Source: Streptomyces sp. H27-H5 (GTDB lineage Bacteria > Actinomycetota > Actinomycetes > Streptomycetales > Streptomycetaceae). Taken from it: a DNA stretch of 64,000 nt. This document shows positions 41,439 to 51,593 of the stretch, in pieces. The stretch covers positions 1-64,000 of the forward strand of contig NZ_JAPNLK010000039.1 in NCBI RefSeq assembly GCF_026627505.1, read 5' to 3'. The position numbers and the translations under genes are program-made. Position 1 is the stretch's first letter. Each line of letters begins with the position of its first letter. The notes under the pieces were generated by a model. It saw only the letters and a program-made list of their open reading frames with translations. It was not told the origin of the DNA and searched no databases.

Positions 41439-42817
41439 CGGGTGCCTCCGGCGGAGGGCGCGGAAGCCGGCGCCGGGTGTGCGGCGGGCTTGTCGGCGGG
41501 CGCGGTGACGGGCGCGCCGGCGGGCCGGCCCTCGGGCGCGTCCGGCGTGCGGTGGCGTCCGGGCAGCAGGAGGAGGGCGAGGGCGGCGGGCACCAGGCCG
41601 GCGGCCTGGATCAGGCACAGCGTCCGCGCGGAGAGGTGGTCGCCCAGCAGTCCGAACAGCAGCGAGGCGACCGGGAAGGTCGCTCCGAGCACGGCCTGCA
41701 TGACGGCGAAGAAGGCCGGCTTGTCGGCGGGCGGGACCAGGCGCTGGAACAGGGCCACGAAGCGGACGCCGATCACCCCGACGCACCAGCCCGTCACCAG
41801 GAGGGCGCCGGCGATGACGGGCCGGGCCGCGATCAGGCCGGGGACGGCGAGGGCGACGGCCATCGCGCCCAGGCAGGCGGAGCCGACGACCGTGGGACGG
41901 CCGGGCACCCGGGCTCCGGTGAAGGAGCCGATGAGCGTGCCCAGGCCGAGGGACGCCTCCAGGAGGGACACGGTGGCGCCGTCGCCGTGCAGGACCGTCG
42001 CGGTGTAGAGCGGCATGACGACGAAGACGGCGGTGGTGAAGAGGTTGGCCGCGGTGAAGCAGAGCAGGATGGCGCGGACGTACGGCAGCCGGCCCAGGAT
42101 CCGTCGCAGCGTCCGGCGCGGGGCGGGATCGGCGGCGGCCGTTTCGGTGTCGAGGTCGGCGCCGGCATCCGCGTCGGCGGAGGGCTCCTCGGCCGAGGCC
42201 GGGGTGCGGAAGCGGACGGTCGTGATGAGCACCGCGGCCGTGCCGTAGGCGAGGGCGCAGCCCGCCGCGAGGCCGGCCACGCCGGCCCCGTCCACGACGA
42301 GGGCGCCGAGCAGGGCTCCGCCCAGGCTCGCGAGGGACTGGGTGGACAGTTCGAAGCCGGTCGCGGCCTCGATGTCCTCGTCGTCGACGAGTTCGGGTAC
42401 GGAGGTGGTCAGGCACGGGTCGAAGAAGGCCTGGCAGGTCGCCAGGGCCAGGGCCGCCGCGTAGACCGCGACGACCGGCAGGTCGCTCAGGGCGGCCCAG
42501 CCGGCGAGTGCCGCGGCGGCCGTCCCCGCGCCGGCGGCCGCGCCGCGCAGCAGCGAGCGGTGGGAGCGGCGGGCGATGGCGCGGGCCACGAGCGGGGCGA
42601 GGGCCACCGCGGGCAGGGTGCTGAGGGCCATGAGCATGCCGGCGGCGAATCCACCGTCGCCGGAGGCCACGTGGCCGATGAGCCACCAGGAGGTGCCGAC
42701 CTGGAACATGCGCGTCCCGGCCTGGCTGAGCACCTGGCCCAGCCATACGGTGCCGAAGGCGCGGTTGCGCAGGACGAGCGGGGGTCGGCGGCCGGGGGCC
42801 GCCGTCGGGGTGCTCAT
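41435..42817 (-). CDS. MFS transporter
   Basis: A 460-residue, roughly 12-helix transporter opening NRAFGTVWLGQVLSQAGTRMFQVGTSWWLIGHV, typical of the actinobacterial MFS_3 export group. A cytoplasmic acidic linker (EEPSADADAGADLDTETAAAD) separates the halves, and the C-terminal tail is Ala/Pro-rich. It is translationally coupled to both neighbours and most likely exports the operon's product. Confidence 0.85.
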   Translation of the reverse strand: MSTPTAAPGRRPPLVLRNRAFGTVWLGQVLSQAGTRMFQVGTSWWLIGHVASGDGGFAAGMLMALSTLPAVALAPLVARAIARRSHRSLLRGAAAGAGTAAAALAGWAALSDLPVVAVYAAALALATCQAFFDPCLTTSVPELVDDEDIEAATGFELSTQSLASLGGALLGALVVDGAGVAGLAAGCALAYGTAAVLITTVRFRTPASAEEPSADADAGADLDTETAAADPAPRRTLRRILGRLPYVRAILLCFTAANLFTTAVFVVMPLYTATVLHGDGATVSLLEASLGLGTLIGSFTGARVPGRPTVVGSACLGAMAVALAVPGLIAARPVIAGALLVTGWCVGVIGVRFVALFQRLVPPADKPAFFAVMQAVLGATFPVASLLFGLLGDHLSARTLCLIQAAGLVPAALALLLLPGRHRTPDAPEGRPAGAPVTAPADKPAAHPAPASAPSAGGTR

Positions 42818-44082
42818 GCGGTCGGCCTCTCGTCGAGGACGCGGACGAGCTTGCCGGAGCGGGAGTTGACGACGAGGTCGCGGTGGCGGGTCCATTCGAC
42901 GCCGAGGGGGTGGACGAATCCCGTGGCGACGCTGTCGGGGTAGAGCGGCCTGGCGGTGTTCAGTCCCTCGACGATCTCCTTGGCCAGGACGTCCCGTGCT
43001 CCCGGATCGTGTTCGGGGGCGGTGGCCAGGCGCAGGATCAGGCCGTCGCGCCCCTCCCAGCGGCGTACGACGAGTTGCGTGCCCGTGACGAGGCCCTCGG
43101 TGTCGGCCTCGGCGACGGCGCTCAGGACGTCGTCCCAGTACAGCGAGACGGGCCCGACGCGTACGCCTTCCTCGGCACGGCCCAGGATGCGGAACGCGCC
43201 GCCTTCGGTGTCGGTCCACTCGGCGCGGTCGCCGGCGGGGTAGCGGATGACGGGCATGAGGCTGCGGAAGAGTTGGGTGACGACGACGCGGCCGGGCCGG
43301 CCGGCCTCGCGGATCGGTTCGTCGGTCGTCTCGTCGAGGATCTCCACGACGGTGTGCGGGGTGAAGGGCCGGTGCGTGCGCGTGTCCGGGCCGGCGACGG
43401 GCCTGCCGAGGAGACCGCCGTCGACGCTGGCGTAGCCGAGCGAGCGGGGCACGGCGTTGGGGAAGGCGCCCGCGAGGAGCCGGCGCTGGTCGGAGAAGAG
43501 CGCCTCGCCCCCGAAGAACAGGAGTTCCACCTGCGGGAGTCGGCGGCCGGTCGACGTCAGGTGCTCGGCGAGCCGGCACAGGGTGGTCGGGGTGCCGGCG
43601 ACGACGTGGGCGCCGAAGTCCTGGAGGGAGGTGACCGTCGACTCCAGGGGCGCTCCGCCGCCGATGGGCAGGCGGACGTTGGCGACGGGGGCGTGGGCGA
43701 GGGAGTCGAGGACGAACAGGAAGCTCGCGTACAGCTCACCGGCGTAGAACAGGTCGGCCACCCGGTGACCGGGGCGCAGGCCCGCGTCGACGAGGCCGGC
43801 GCCGAACGCGGTGACGAACTCGCTCCACTCCTCGCGGGTGTAGCTGGAGAAGCGCGGGGTGCCGGTGGTGCCGCCCGTCTTGTAGACGACGGCTTCGGCG
43901 AGGGGGGCGGTCAGCACCCGGTTGTCGTGCAGGGTATTGGCGGCCCAGAACGCGTTCTGATCCACCAGGGGTAGATCGGTGAGGCTGTTCACCTCGGGCG
44001 GCAGGTCTGCGTAGAGGTCGGCGTAGAAAGGGGAGCAGTCTCGGGCGAAACGCACGAGGTCGGAAAACCGCTGGACGGGCAT
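42814..44082 (-). CDS. PaaK-like adenylate-forming ligase
   Basis: A 422-residue ANL-superfamily protein of the phenylacetate-CoA ligase type. The phosphate loop is KTGGTTGTPRFSS (68-80), LLFFGGEALFSDQR the mid motif, LGYASVDGGLLG the adenine-side motif, and RYPAGDRAEW the hinge-region Asp. The C-terminal RDLVVNSRSGKLVRVL includes the catalytic-type Lys. It is the first gene of the operon and so sets its promoter. The carboxylate it activates is unknown; CoA or a protein thiol may be the acceptor. Confidence 0.82.
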   Translation of the reverse strand: MPVQRFSDLVRFARDCSPFYADLYADLPPEVNSLTDLPLVDQNAFWAANTLHDNRVLTAPLAEAVVYKTGGTTGTPRFSSYTREEWSEFVTAFGAGLVDAGLRPGHRVADLFYAGELYASFLFVLDSLAHAPVANVRLPIGGGAPLESTVTSLQDFGAHVVAGTPTTLCRLAEHLTSTGRRLPQVELLFFGGEALFSDQRRLLAGAFPNAVPRSLGYASVDGGLLGRPVAGPDTRTHRPFTPHTVVEILDETTDEPIREAGRPGRVVVTQLFRSLMPVIRYPAGDRAEWTDTEGGAFRILGRAEEGVRVGPVSLYWDDVLSAVAEADTEGLVTGTQLVVRRWEGRDGLILRLATAPEHDPGARDVLAKEIVEGLNTARPLYPDSVATGFVHPLGVEWTRHRDLVVNSRSGKLVRVLDERPTA

Positions 44083-44608
44083 GCTGCCTTTACCTGGAAG
44101 ACGAAGTGGAAAGGGAAAGGAAACAGGCGGCTTCCACGGCGTGACGGTCCCCCGACCTCATCTGTTGACTAATCAACAATGCACGTGTGCCCTACAGTTC
44201 GAAGGTGCGAGCCACACCTGATCCCGTCTCACATCATGGAACACGGGGAACGCACCGCCAAATCGATGGCATGTACGACCGGGGCGCAAAAGTGGACTTC
44301 CGGCCCGCCTGGCCGAAATCGCGGCGCGGGAGAAACGGTGTCGACGCTGCCGCGAGAGCGGTTCCGGGGGCTTTGGAGCCCGTGAATGCGGGGCTCGGGC
44401 CACGTGTGGCGTGTGGCGAGGTTCTCACGCGTCGAGAACGACGGCGGGCGTGAATGAGGCCGATATCAGCGCTTTCCGGCCCTCCCCCCGCATCGATATT
44501 CCAATCCCGGAATACTCCCGACCCTCGGGCTCCGGGGTCGAAAGGGGCGCCGCGGGTCGGACGCCCCGTCGAGCACGGGGCCCTGGACGGCCCGAACGGC
44601 GGTCGTTG
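44083..44608. other. Upstream region between operon and amidase gene
   Basis: This 526-bp stretch carries the TGTTGA palindrome near its left end and local AT-rich tracts (CATCGATATTCCAATCCCGGAATA, about 44492-44515). A GTG-started in-frame extension of the 44609 ORF begins near 44450, but its codon bias is poor. No other gene is supported. Confidence 0.4.
44163..44178. promoter_or_regulatory. Palindromic regulator site upstream of the lux-like operon
   Basis: TGTTGA-CTAA-TCAACA is a perfect 6-bp inverted repeat with a 4-bp centre, 81 bp upstream of the first operon gene, in an otherwise GC-rich stretch. Its size and spacing suit a MarR or LysR-type dimer. No such regulator gene is in the window. 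Confidence 0.5.
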
Positions 44609-44749
44609 ATGGCCGAGAAGGCCCGCGCCGGCGACACCGGCGGCCGGGCCGAGGACGCCGCACGTGCCGCCGAGCGGGAGCGGCTCCTCTACGAGGCGGT
44701 CAAGGACTTCCGGGTCGCGGCCCGCAACACCATCGGGGCGAACGACTGA
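44609..44749 (+). CDS. Possible 46-residue small protein
   Basis: From ATG 44609 the frame has strong G/C bias at third positions and encodes a charged helical peptide (RAEDAARAAERERLLYEAVKDFRVAARNTIGAND). It overlaps the 3' end of the opposite-strand amidase by 61 bp and lacks a clear ribosome site, so it may be a shadow. No family recognised. Confidence 0.35.
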   Translation: MAEKARAGDTGGRAEDAARAAERERLLYEAVKDFRVAARNTIGAND

Positions 44750-45957
44750 CCCAAGGCTGCGGCGCCTCGGGCGTCCGCGACGTCTCCGGTCCCTCGGGCG
44801 ACCGCGTGCCCCGGGTTCTCGGCCGCGGCGGCGACGGAGAGGAGGTCCGCCTCCCGGCCGCGGCGGGCCACCAGGTGGAGTCCGACGGGCTCGCCGTCGG
44901 GGGTGAGGCCGGCGGGGATGCTGATGGCGGGATGACCGCTGATGTTGAACGCCCAGGTCAGTGCCACGCTCAGGGTGTCGCCCGGGCCGTCGTGGCCGTG
45001 GGGGGCGTTGGGGGTGGTGGGGGTCGCCAGGAGGTCGACCTCCGCGAAGACGCGGTCGAGGGCCCGCGCGAGCGCGGCCCGGGTCCGCGCGACGCGTTCC
45101 GCGTCCGCCGGGGCGTGTCCGCGCAGGCTCCGCCAACACGCGGCGGGGTCGACGAGGAGCACCGGTACGTCGACGGGCTCGGTCGCCCCGGCGCGGGACA
45201 GGTCGTGGAGGAAGGTCCGGGCGCGCTCCGCGATGTCGGGGCGGGTCGCGGCGAATCCCAGGTCCGGGGACCATGCCGTGCGCAGGGGCCGTGCGGGGGC
45301 CACGAGGGCACGGGACGCGGTGGTCGTCCCGGTGAGCGCGTCCAGGTACACGGCGGCGTCCGCCGCGTGGCGGGCCAGCGGGCCGGCGATGTTCAGGCCG
45401 GCGCGGTCGCGGGCGGGCACCAGGCCGTTGGTGGGCTTGAGTCCGATGACCCCGCACCAGGCCGCCGGGATGCGCACGGATCCGGCCCCGTCGCTTCCGG
45501 TGGCCAGGGGCACCATCCCGGCGGCGACCGCGACGGCCGATCCCGCGCTGGAGCCGCCCGGACTCCACCGCGGGTCGTGGGGGTTGAGGGTCACGCCGCG
45601 GTCGGTGGCGCCCCAGGTCTGCCAGCGGGTGCCCGGGCCGGGGGTGGAGGTGGCGCCCACGGGTACGCAGCCCGCCGCGATCAGCCGGGCGCTCTGGAAC
45701 GAGTCGGGCCCCTCGGTGCCCTTGACCCCCAGGGGCACCCCGGCCAGCGGAAGCCGGTGGCCCTCCCGCACCCGGCGGTCGACCGCCGCCGCGTGCTCGG
45801 CGGCCTCGCGCGGCCACAGTGCGGTGAAGGCCCGCAGCCCGGTGTCGTCGCGGGCGATCCGGGCGAGGGCGTCCGCCGCGGCCTCCCGCGCGGTCAGCCG
45901 GCCGGCGTTGACCTCGCGGGCGATCGCGCACGCGGACAGCTCTCCGTGGTCCCTCAT
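44689..45957 (-). CDS. Amidase signature-family hydrolase
   Basis: A 422-residue amidase. The Ser-cisSer-Lys triad is readable: Lys in PLAGVPLGVKGTEGPD, and the two Ser in WSPGGSSAGSAVAVAAGMVPLATGSDGAGSVRIPAAWCGVIGLKPT. The family hydrolyses amides or transfers ammonia; GatA-like partners are absent. ATG 45957 is chosen because GGAAGGGGAG precedes it; a further-upstream ATG (46032) overlaps the nitrate reductase stop and has no ribosome site. It follows that gene closely and may share its transcript. Confidence 0.85.
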   Translation of the reverse strand: MRDHGELSACAIAREVNAGRLTAREAAADALARIARDDTGLRAFTALWPREAAEHAAAVDRRVREGHRLPLAGVPLGVKGTEGPDSFQSARLIAAGCVPVGATSTPGPGTRWQTWGATDRGVTLNPHDPRWSPGGSSAGSAVAVAAGMVPLATGSDGAGSVRIPAAWCGVIGLKPTNGLVPARDRAGLNIAGPLARHAADAAVYLDALTGTTTASRALVAPARPLRTAWSPDLGFAATRPDIAERARTFLHDLSRAGATEPVDVPVLLVDPAACWRSLRGHAPADAERVARTRAALARALDRVFAEVDLLATPTTPNAPHGHDGPGDTLSVALTWAFNISGHPAISIPAGLTPDGEPVGLHLVARRGREADLLSVAAAAENPGHAVARGTGDVADARGAAALGQSFAPMVLRAATRKSLTAS

Positions 45958-46021
45958 CCGCTCCCCTTCCGATCCGCTCGATGGTGACACGTCCGAGCGG
46001 CCGGCCGGCTCCCCGGTCGGC

Positions 46022-49000
46022 TCAGTAGACATCGCGGGCGTAGCGCCTGTCCGCGGCGAGCTGCTTCAGGTAGGCGGTCGCCTCGTCGGCGCTCAGGCCG
46101 CCGTGGGTCACGGCCACGTCGCGCAGGGCCCGGTCCACGTCCTTGGCCATGCGGCTCGCGTCGCCGCACACGTAGAAGTGGGCGCCGTCCTGGAGCCAGG
46201 ACCACAGTTGGGCGCCGTGCTCGCGCATGCGGTCCTGTACGTAGACCTTGGTCCGCTGGTCGCGGGAGAAGGCGAGGTCGAGGCGGCTGAGGGTGCCGTG
46301 CCGGTGGAGTTCCTCCAGCTCGGCGCGGTACGAGAAGTCGGTGGCGCGGCGCTGTTCGCCGAAGAACAGCCAGTTGGCGCCCGGGTGGCCGAGGGCGCGG
46401 CGGTGTTCGAGGAAGCCCATGAACGGGGCGATGCCGGTGCCGGGTCCGACCATGACGGCCGGGGTGTCCGGGCTCGCGGGCGGCCGGAAGTTCGCCGAGC
46501 GCCGGACGAACAGCGGTACGGGGGTGCCCGGTTCGGCGTCCGCGAGGAAGCCGGAGGCGACGCCCTTGCGGCGGTGGCCGCGCGGTCCCTCGTAGCGCAG
46601 GACGGACACGGTCAGGCTGACCTCGCGCGGGTCGACGAGGGGGCTGGAGGAGATCGAGTAGAGGCGGGGGCGGAGGGGTTTGAGGCGGTCGACCCACTCC
46701 TGGGCGCCGAGTCGCACCGGGAACTCGGTCAGGACGTCGACGGGCTGTCGCCCCCAGGTCCAGCGGGCGAGGCCATCCTTGTTGTCGGGGCGCGTCAGGT
46801 GCTTGAGGGTGCGGTCCCCGGTGTGTTCGGTGATCAGGCGCAGCAGGTCGGTGGTGACGTGCGTGATGTCCAGGTGCCGGTGGAGCGCCTCGGCGAACGG
46901 CATCGGGTCGCGGCCGTGGACGGCGACCTCGGCGTCCGGGGACAGGCCGGTGGTGGCCAGCCATTCCGTCACCAGGTCGGGGCAGTTGACGGGCTGGACC
47001 CCGAGGGCGTCGCCGGCCTCGTACGCGGGGCCGTCCTCGCCCAGGTCGAAGGTGAACCGGCGGATCTCCTTGGCGGCGCCGGGCAGGCTCAGCAGCCGGT
47101 TGCCGGACAGTCGGGCGAGGTGCGGCGCCTCCTTGCTCGCGGGACCCGCACCGGCCGGGGGCACGAGAGCCGGGGACACGAGAGCCGGCGCCGGCTCGGG
47201 GTCGGCCGCGGGGTGCGGGGCGCCGGTCAGGGCGGCGCGGACCCGCTCCAGCCACTGCCGGGCCGGTTCCTCGTAGTCGGGCTCGCAGTCGACCCGGGGC
47301 AGGAGGCGTACGGCCCCGAGTTCGTCGAGGCGCCGGTCGAGTCGGCGGCCGTGGCCGCAGAAGGCGTCGTACTGGGAGTCGCCGAGGGCCAGTACGGCGT
47401 ACCGGACGTCCTCGAACGCGGGGGCGGCGGGGTCGCCGAGCGCCTCCCAGAACCCGGCGCCGTTGTCGGGGGCGTCGCCGTCGCCGAACGTGCTGGTGAC
47501 GACCAGCAGGTCGGTGCCGGGGGTCAGGGAGAGCGGTGTGCGGTCCGCCATGTCGTGCACGGCCGCCGGGTGCCCGTCCGCGGCGAGTCGGTCGCCGATG
47601 GTGGTGGCGAGGTCCTCGGCGTTGCCCGTCTGGGAGGCCCACAGGACCACGATCCGACGCGCCGGGGTGTCCGGGGCGGAGGGGTCCGGAGCCCCGCCCG
47701 GTGCGGTCTCCGGGGGCGCGGTCGGTCCGGAGGACGGCTCGGGCGAGACCGGCCGCGCGCGGGAGTACGTCCCGGCGAGCACGCCGTCGATCCAGAGCGC
47801 GTGCGCGGCCTCGAACGGGGCGTCCGGGGGCAGCGTGGGCACGCCCGCGTCGGGTGGTGCGGCGGCGAGTCCGGTCAGGAAGCCGGAGAGGTAGCGGCGC
47901 TCGTGGTCGGCGAGGACCGGTGGCGCGAGGTCGCCGGGGCCGCACAGCGCCGCCAGGGCGGGGACGGGTACGGGGGCGGCCTGCGGGGTGGTCGTCTCGG
48001 CGGCCCCGGGCGGGGCCGGGGGCGTGGCGGGCAGCGGGGCCCGGGTCTTGGTCAGGGTCACCGCGCAGGCCTTGAGCTCGGGTTGGAAGGAGATCGGGTC
48101 GACGGCGTCGTTCGTGACGGCGTTCACGCCGAGGTATTCGCCGAACAGGTCGTTCCAGTGGAAGGGGGCGAAGCAGTTACCCGGCCTGACCCGGTCGGTG
48201 ACGACGGCGGGCAGCACCGCCCGGCCCCGCCGGGAGGCCACCTCCACGCCGTCGCCGGCGGTGATGCCGAGGGAGGCCGCGTCCTGCGGGTGGATCTCGA
48301 CGAACGGCCCGGGGTTGAGCTTGTTCAGCTTGGCGACCCGGCCCGTCTTGGTCAGGGTGTGCCACTGGTGCTGGAGGCGCCCGGTGTTGAGGACGAACGG
48401 GTAGTCGTCGTCGGGCAGTTCGGCGGCGGGCAGGTGCGGGCGGGCGTGAAAGACGGCCCGCCCGGTGTCGGTCGGGAACACCAGGCGGGGGCGGGTGCCG
48501 TCCGGGCGCTCGACCAGGGTCTGGCTGACGCCGTCGTTGAGGTAGCGGATCGGGTTGCGGTCGGGGCCGCCGGGGGCGGCCGGCCACTGCACGGGGGTGG
48601 AGCGCAGCCGTTCGTAGGTGACGCCGCGCAGGTCCCAGCCTGTGCGGGGGTTCCAGGCCTGCCGCAGCTCCTCGAACACCTCCTCGGCGCAGGTGTACGT
48701 GAATGCCTCGGCGAATCCCATCTCGCAGGCGACCCGGGCGATCAACCTCCAGTCGGGGACGGCCTGGCCGGGCGGATCGGCGGCCCCCTGGACCAGGGTG
48801 AGGTTGCGCTCCGAGTTGATCATCACCCCGTCCGACTCGACCCAGAGGGTGGCGGGGAGCGCGATGTCGGCGTAGGCGTTCGTCTCGGTCTCCGCGAACA
48901 CGTCCTGGGTGATGACCAGTTCGGCGGTCTCCAGGGCCTTGATGACCGTGCCCCGGTTGGCCACCGAGGCGACCGGGTTGGTGCAGATGATCCAGCACGC

Positions 49001-50221
49001 CTTGATCGCGCCGGCGGCCATCTCCTCGAACATCTCCACGGTGCCGCGCCCGACGTCGGTGCGCAGGGTGCCGCGCGGCACGCCCCACAGGTCCTCGGTG
49101 AACTCCCGGTCCTCGTCGACCAGGACGGAGCGTTGCCCGGGCAGGCCGGGCCCCATGTAGCCCATCTCGCGCCCGCCCATGGCGTTGGGCTGGCCGGTGA
49201 GGGAGAAGGGGCCGCTGCCGGGACGGCAGATCGCACCGGTGGCCAGGTGCAGGTTGACCAGGGCGTTGGTGTTCCACGTGCCGTGGGTGGACTGGTTCAG
49301 GCCCATGGTCCAGCAGCTCGTCCACTCCCCCGCCTCGCCGATCCAGCGGGCGGCGAGGCGGATGTCCGCCTCGGGTATGCCGGTGATCTCCGAGACCCTC
49401 TCGGGCGGGTAGTCCGCCAGGAAGGCGGGCATGGCCTCCCAGCCCTCGGTATGGGCGGCGATGAACTCGGGGTCGGTCCGGCCGTTCTCGACGAGCAGGT
49501 GCAGCAGGCCGTTGAGGAGGGCCAGATCGGTGCCCGGCCTGATCTGGAGGAACAGGTCGGCCTTGTCGGCGGTGGCGTTGCGCCGGGGGTCGACGACGAT
49601 GAGTCGGGCGCCGGCGGCCTTGACGCGGTCCATCATCCGCAGGAAGAGGATGGGGTGGCAGTCGGCCATGTTGGCGCCGATGACGAGGAACGCGTCGGCG
49701 TGCTCGAAGTCCTCGTACGAGCCCGGCGGCCCGTCGGCGCCCAGCGAGGACTTGTAGCCGCTGCCGGCGCTCGCCATGCACAGCCGGGAGTTGGACTCGA
49801 TGCGGCTGGTGCGCAGGAAGCCCTTGGCGAGCTTGTTCGCCAGGTACTGGGCCTCCAGGGACATCTGGCCGGAGACGTAGAGCGCGAGTGCGTCGGGGCC
49901 GTGCGCGTCGAGGATCTCCCGGAGGCGGCGGGCCGTCTCGGTGACGGCTTCGTCCACGTCGGCGGGGACGGGCTCGCAGCCGCGGTCCCGGCGGATCAGC
50001 GCGGTCTCCAGTCGGCCCGGCGCGGCCGTCATGTCGACGTGGGTGGCGCCCTTGGTGCACAGGCGTCCGGAGTTCGCGGGGTGCTGCCGGTCGCCGGTGA
50101 CCTTCAGCGGCGTCCGGCGTCCGTCGGCGCCGCGGGCGAGGTCCACCACGATCCCGCAGCCGACACCGCAGTAGGAGCAGACCGTCCGTACCCGGCCGGT
50201 CGCCGCATCCGCATCGGCCAC
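46022..50221 (-). CDS. Assimilatory nitrate reductase fused to flavodoxin/FAD reductase
   Basis: About 1,399 residues. The N-terminal half is a molybdopterin oxidoreductase of the NasA/NapA type: the 4Fe-4S motif is CSYCGVGC (15-22) plus Cys55 in GRLCTKG, then YKSSLGADGPPGSYEDFEHAD, MGLNQSTHGTWNTNALV, and the C-terminal MGD-binding LNTGRLQHQWHTLTKTGR. The second half is CysJ-like: a flavodoxin domain (VVLWASQTGNAEDLA, STFGDGDAPDN), FAD-binding RLYSISSSPLVDPREVSLTV, and NADPH-binding GPGTGIAPFMGFLEHR. One chain thus carries electrons from NADPH to nitrate. The start is taken as GTG 50221; an upstream ATG at 50329 would add 36 atypical residues. Confidence 0.88.
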   Translation of the reverse strand: MADADAATGRVRTVCSYCGVGCGIVVDLARGADGRRTPLKVTGDRQHPANSGRLCTKGATHVDMTAAPGRLETALIRRDRGCEPVPADVDEAVTETARRLREILDAHGPDALALYVSGQMSLEAQYLANKLAKGFLRTSRIESNSRLCMASAGSGYKSSLGADGPPGSYEDFEHADAFLVIGANMADCHPILFLRMMDRVKAAGARLIVVDPRRNATADKADLFLQIRPGTDLALLNGLLHLLVENGRTDPEFIAAHTEGWEAMPAFLADYPPERVSEITGIPEADIRLAARWIGEAGEWTSCWTMGLNQSTHGTWNTNALVNLHLATGAICRPGSGPFSLTGQPNAMGGREMGYMGPGLPGQRSVLVDEDREFTEDLWGVPRGTLRTDVGRGTVEMFEEMAAGAIKACWIICTNPVASVANRGTVIKALETAELVITQDVFAETETNAYADIALPATLWVESDGVMINSERNLTLVQGAADPPGQAVPDWRLIARVACEMGFAEAFTYTCAEEVFEELRQAWNPRTGWDLRGVTYERLRSTPVQWPAAPGGPDRNPIRYLNDGVSQTLVERPDGTRPRLVFPTDTGRAVFHARPHLPAAELPDDDYPFVLNTGRLQHQWHTLTKTGRVAKLNKLNPGPFVEIHPQDAASLGITAGDGVEVASRRGRAVLPAVVTDRVRPGNCFAPFHWNDLFGEYLGVNAVTNDAVDPISFQPELKACAVTLTKTRAPLPATPPAPPGAAETTTPQAAPVPVPALAALCGPGDLAPPVLADHERRYLSGFLTGLAAAPPDAGVPTLPPDAPFEAAHALWIDGVLAGTYSRARPVSPEPSSGPTAPPETAPGGAPDPSAPDTPARRIVVLWASQTGNAEDLATTIGDRLAADGHPAAVHDMADRTPLSLTPGTDLLVVTSTFGDGDAPDNGAGFWEALGDPAAPAFEDVRYAVLALGDSQYDAFCGHGRRLDRRLDELGAVRLLPRVDCEPDYEEPARQWLERVRAALTGAPHPAADPEPAPALVSPALVPPAGAGPASKEAPHLARLSGNRLLSLPGAAKEIRRFTFDLGEDGPAYEAGDALGVQPVNCPDLVTEWLATTGLSPDAEVAVHGRDPMPFAEALHRHLDITHVTTDLLRLITEHTGDRTLKHLTRPDNKDGLARWTWGRQPVDVLTEFPVRLGAQEWVDRLKPLRPRLYSISSSPLVDPREVSLTVSVLRYEGPRGHRRKGVASGFLADAEPGTPVPLFVRRSANFRPPASPDTPAVMVGPGTGIAPFMGFLEHRRALGHPGANWLFFGEQRRATDFSYRAELEELHRHGTLSRLDLAFSRDQRTKVYVQDRMREHGAQLWSWLQDGAHFYVCGDASRMAKDVDRALRDVAVTHGGLSADEATAYLKQLAADRRYARDVY

Positions 50222-50451
50222 AGGAGCCCCCCGTCGGAAACACCGGGTGGCGCCGGGAGCTCCGGACGCCACCGGGGTGCGCGGGTCCGTCCCGCGGCCC
50301 TCACCGTAGGAAGCGCGTGTTGCGCGCACGTGACGGGCGGGACCGCGCGGGCGTTACGACGAACCACACACCCGGCGGCCGGCGGGCGTGAGGTGCGGGG
50401 CGCGGGGTGCGCGGTGCCGGGTGCGGCATGGTGCCCGCGCGCGCGGGGCCG

Positions 50452-51486
<1,035 letters not shown>

Positions 51487-51518
51487 GACGCATCCCCTTC
51501 TCTCCCACGCACCCCAAC

Positions 51519-51540
51519 TAATGGGCCCGCAGTTCCGTTA
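51519..51540. promoter_or_regulatory. TetR operator copy 1
   Basis: TAATGGGCCCGCAGTTCCGTTA is a 22-bp imperfect palindrome (TAAYGG...CCRTTA ends) lying between the divergent aldo/keto reductase and TetR genes. It matches copy 2 at 17 of 22 positions. Confidence 0.65.
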
Positions 51541-51571
51541 AGATGGGGCCAGCGTAACAAGCCATGCCTAT

Positions 51572-51593
51572 TAATGGAACAGGAGTCCCGTTA
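51572..51593. promoter_or_regulatory. TetR operator copy 2, overlapping the TetR start
   Basis: TAATGGAACAGGAGTCCCGTTA is a 22-bp imperfect palindrome with half-sites TAATGGAAC and GTCCCGTTA. It contains the AGGAG ribosome site and ends on the A of the TetR ATG, so binding would block its own expression. Confidence 0.7.

Noticed and set aside
36539..44082. A bioluminescence (lux) operon
   Set aside because: Only luxC- and luxE-like genes occur; luciferase subunits luxA and luxB and the transferase luxD are missing.
44450..44608. A GTG-started N-terminal extension of the small ORF at 44609
   Set aside because: Third-position bias is poor across it and no ribosome site is visible.
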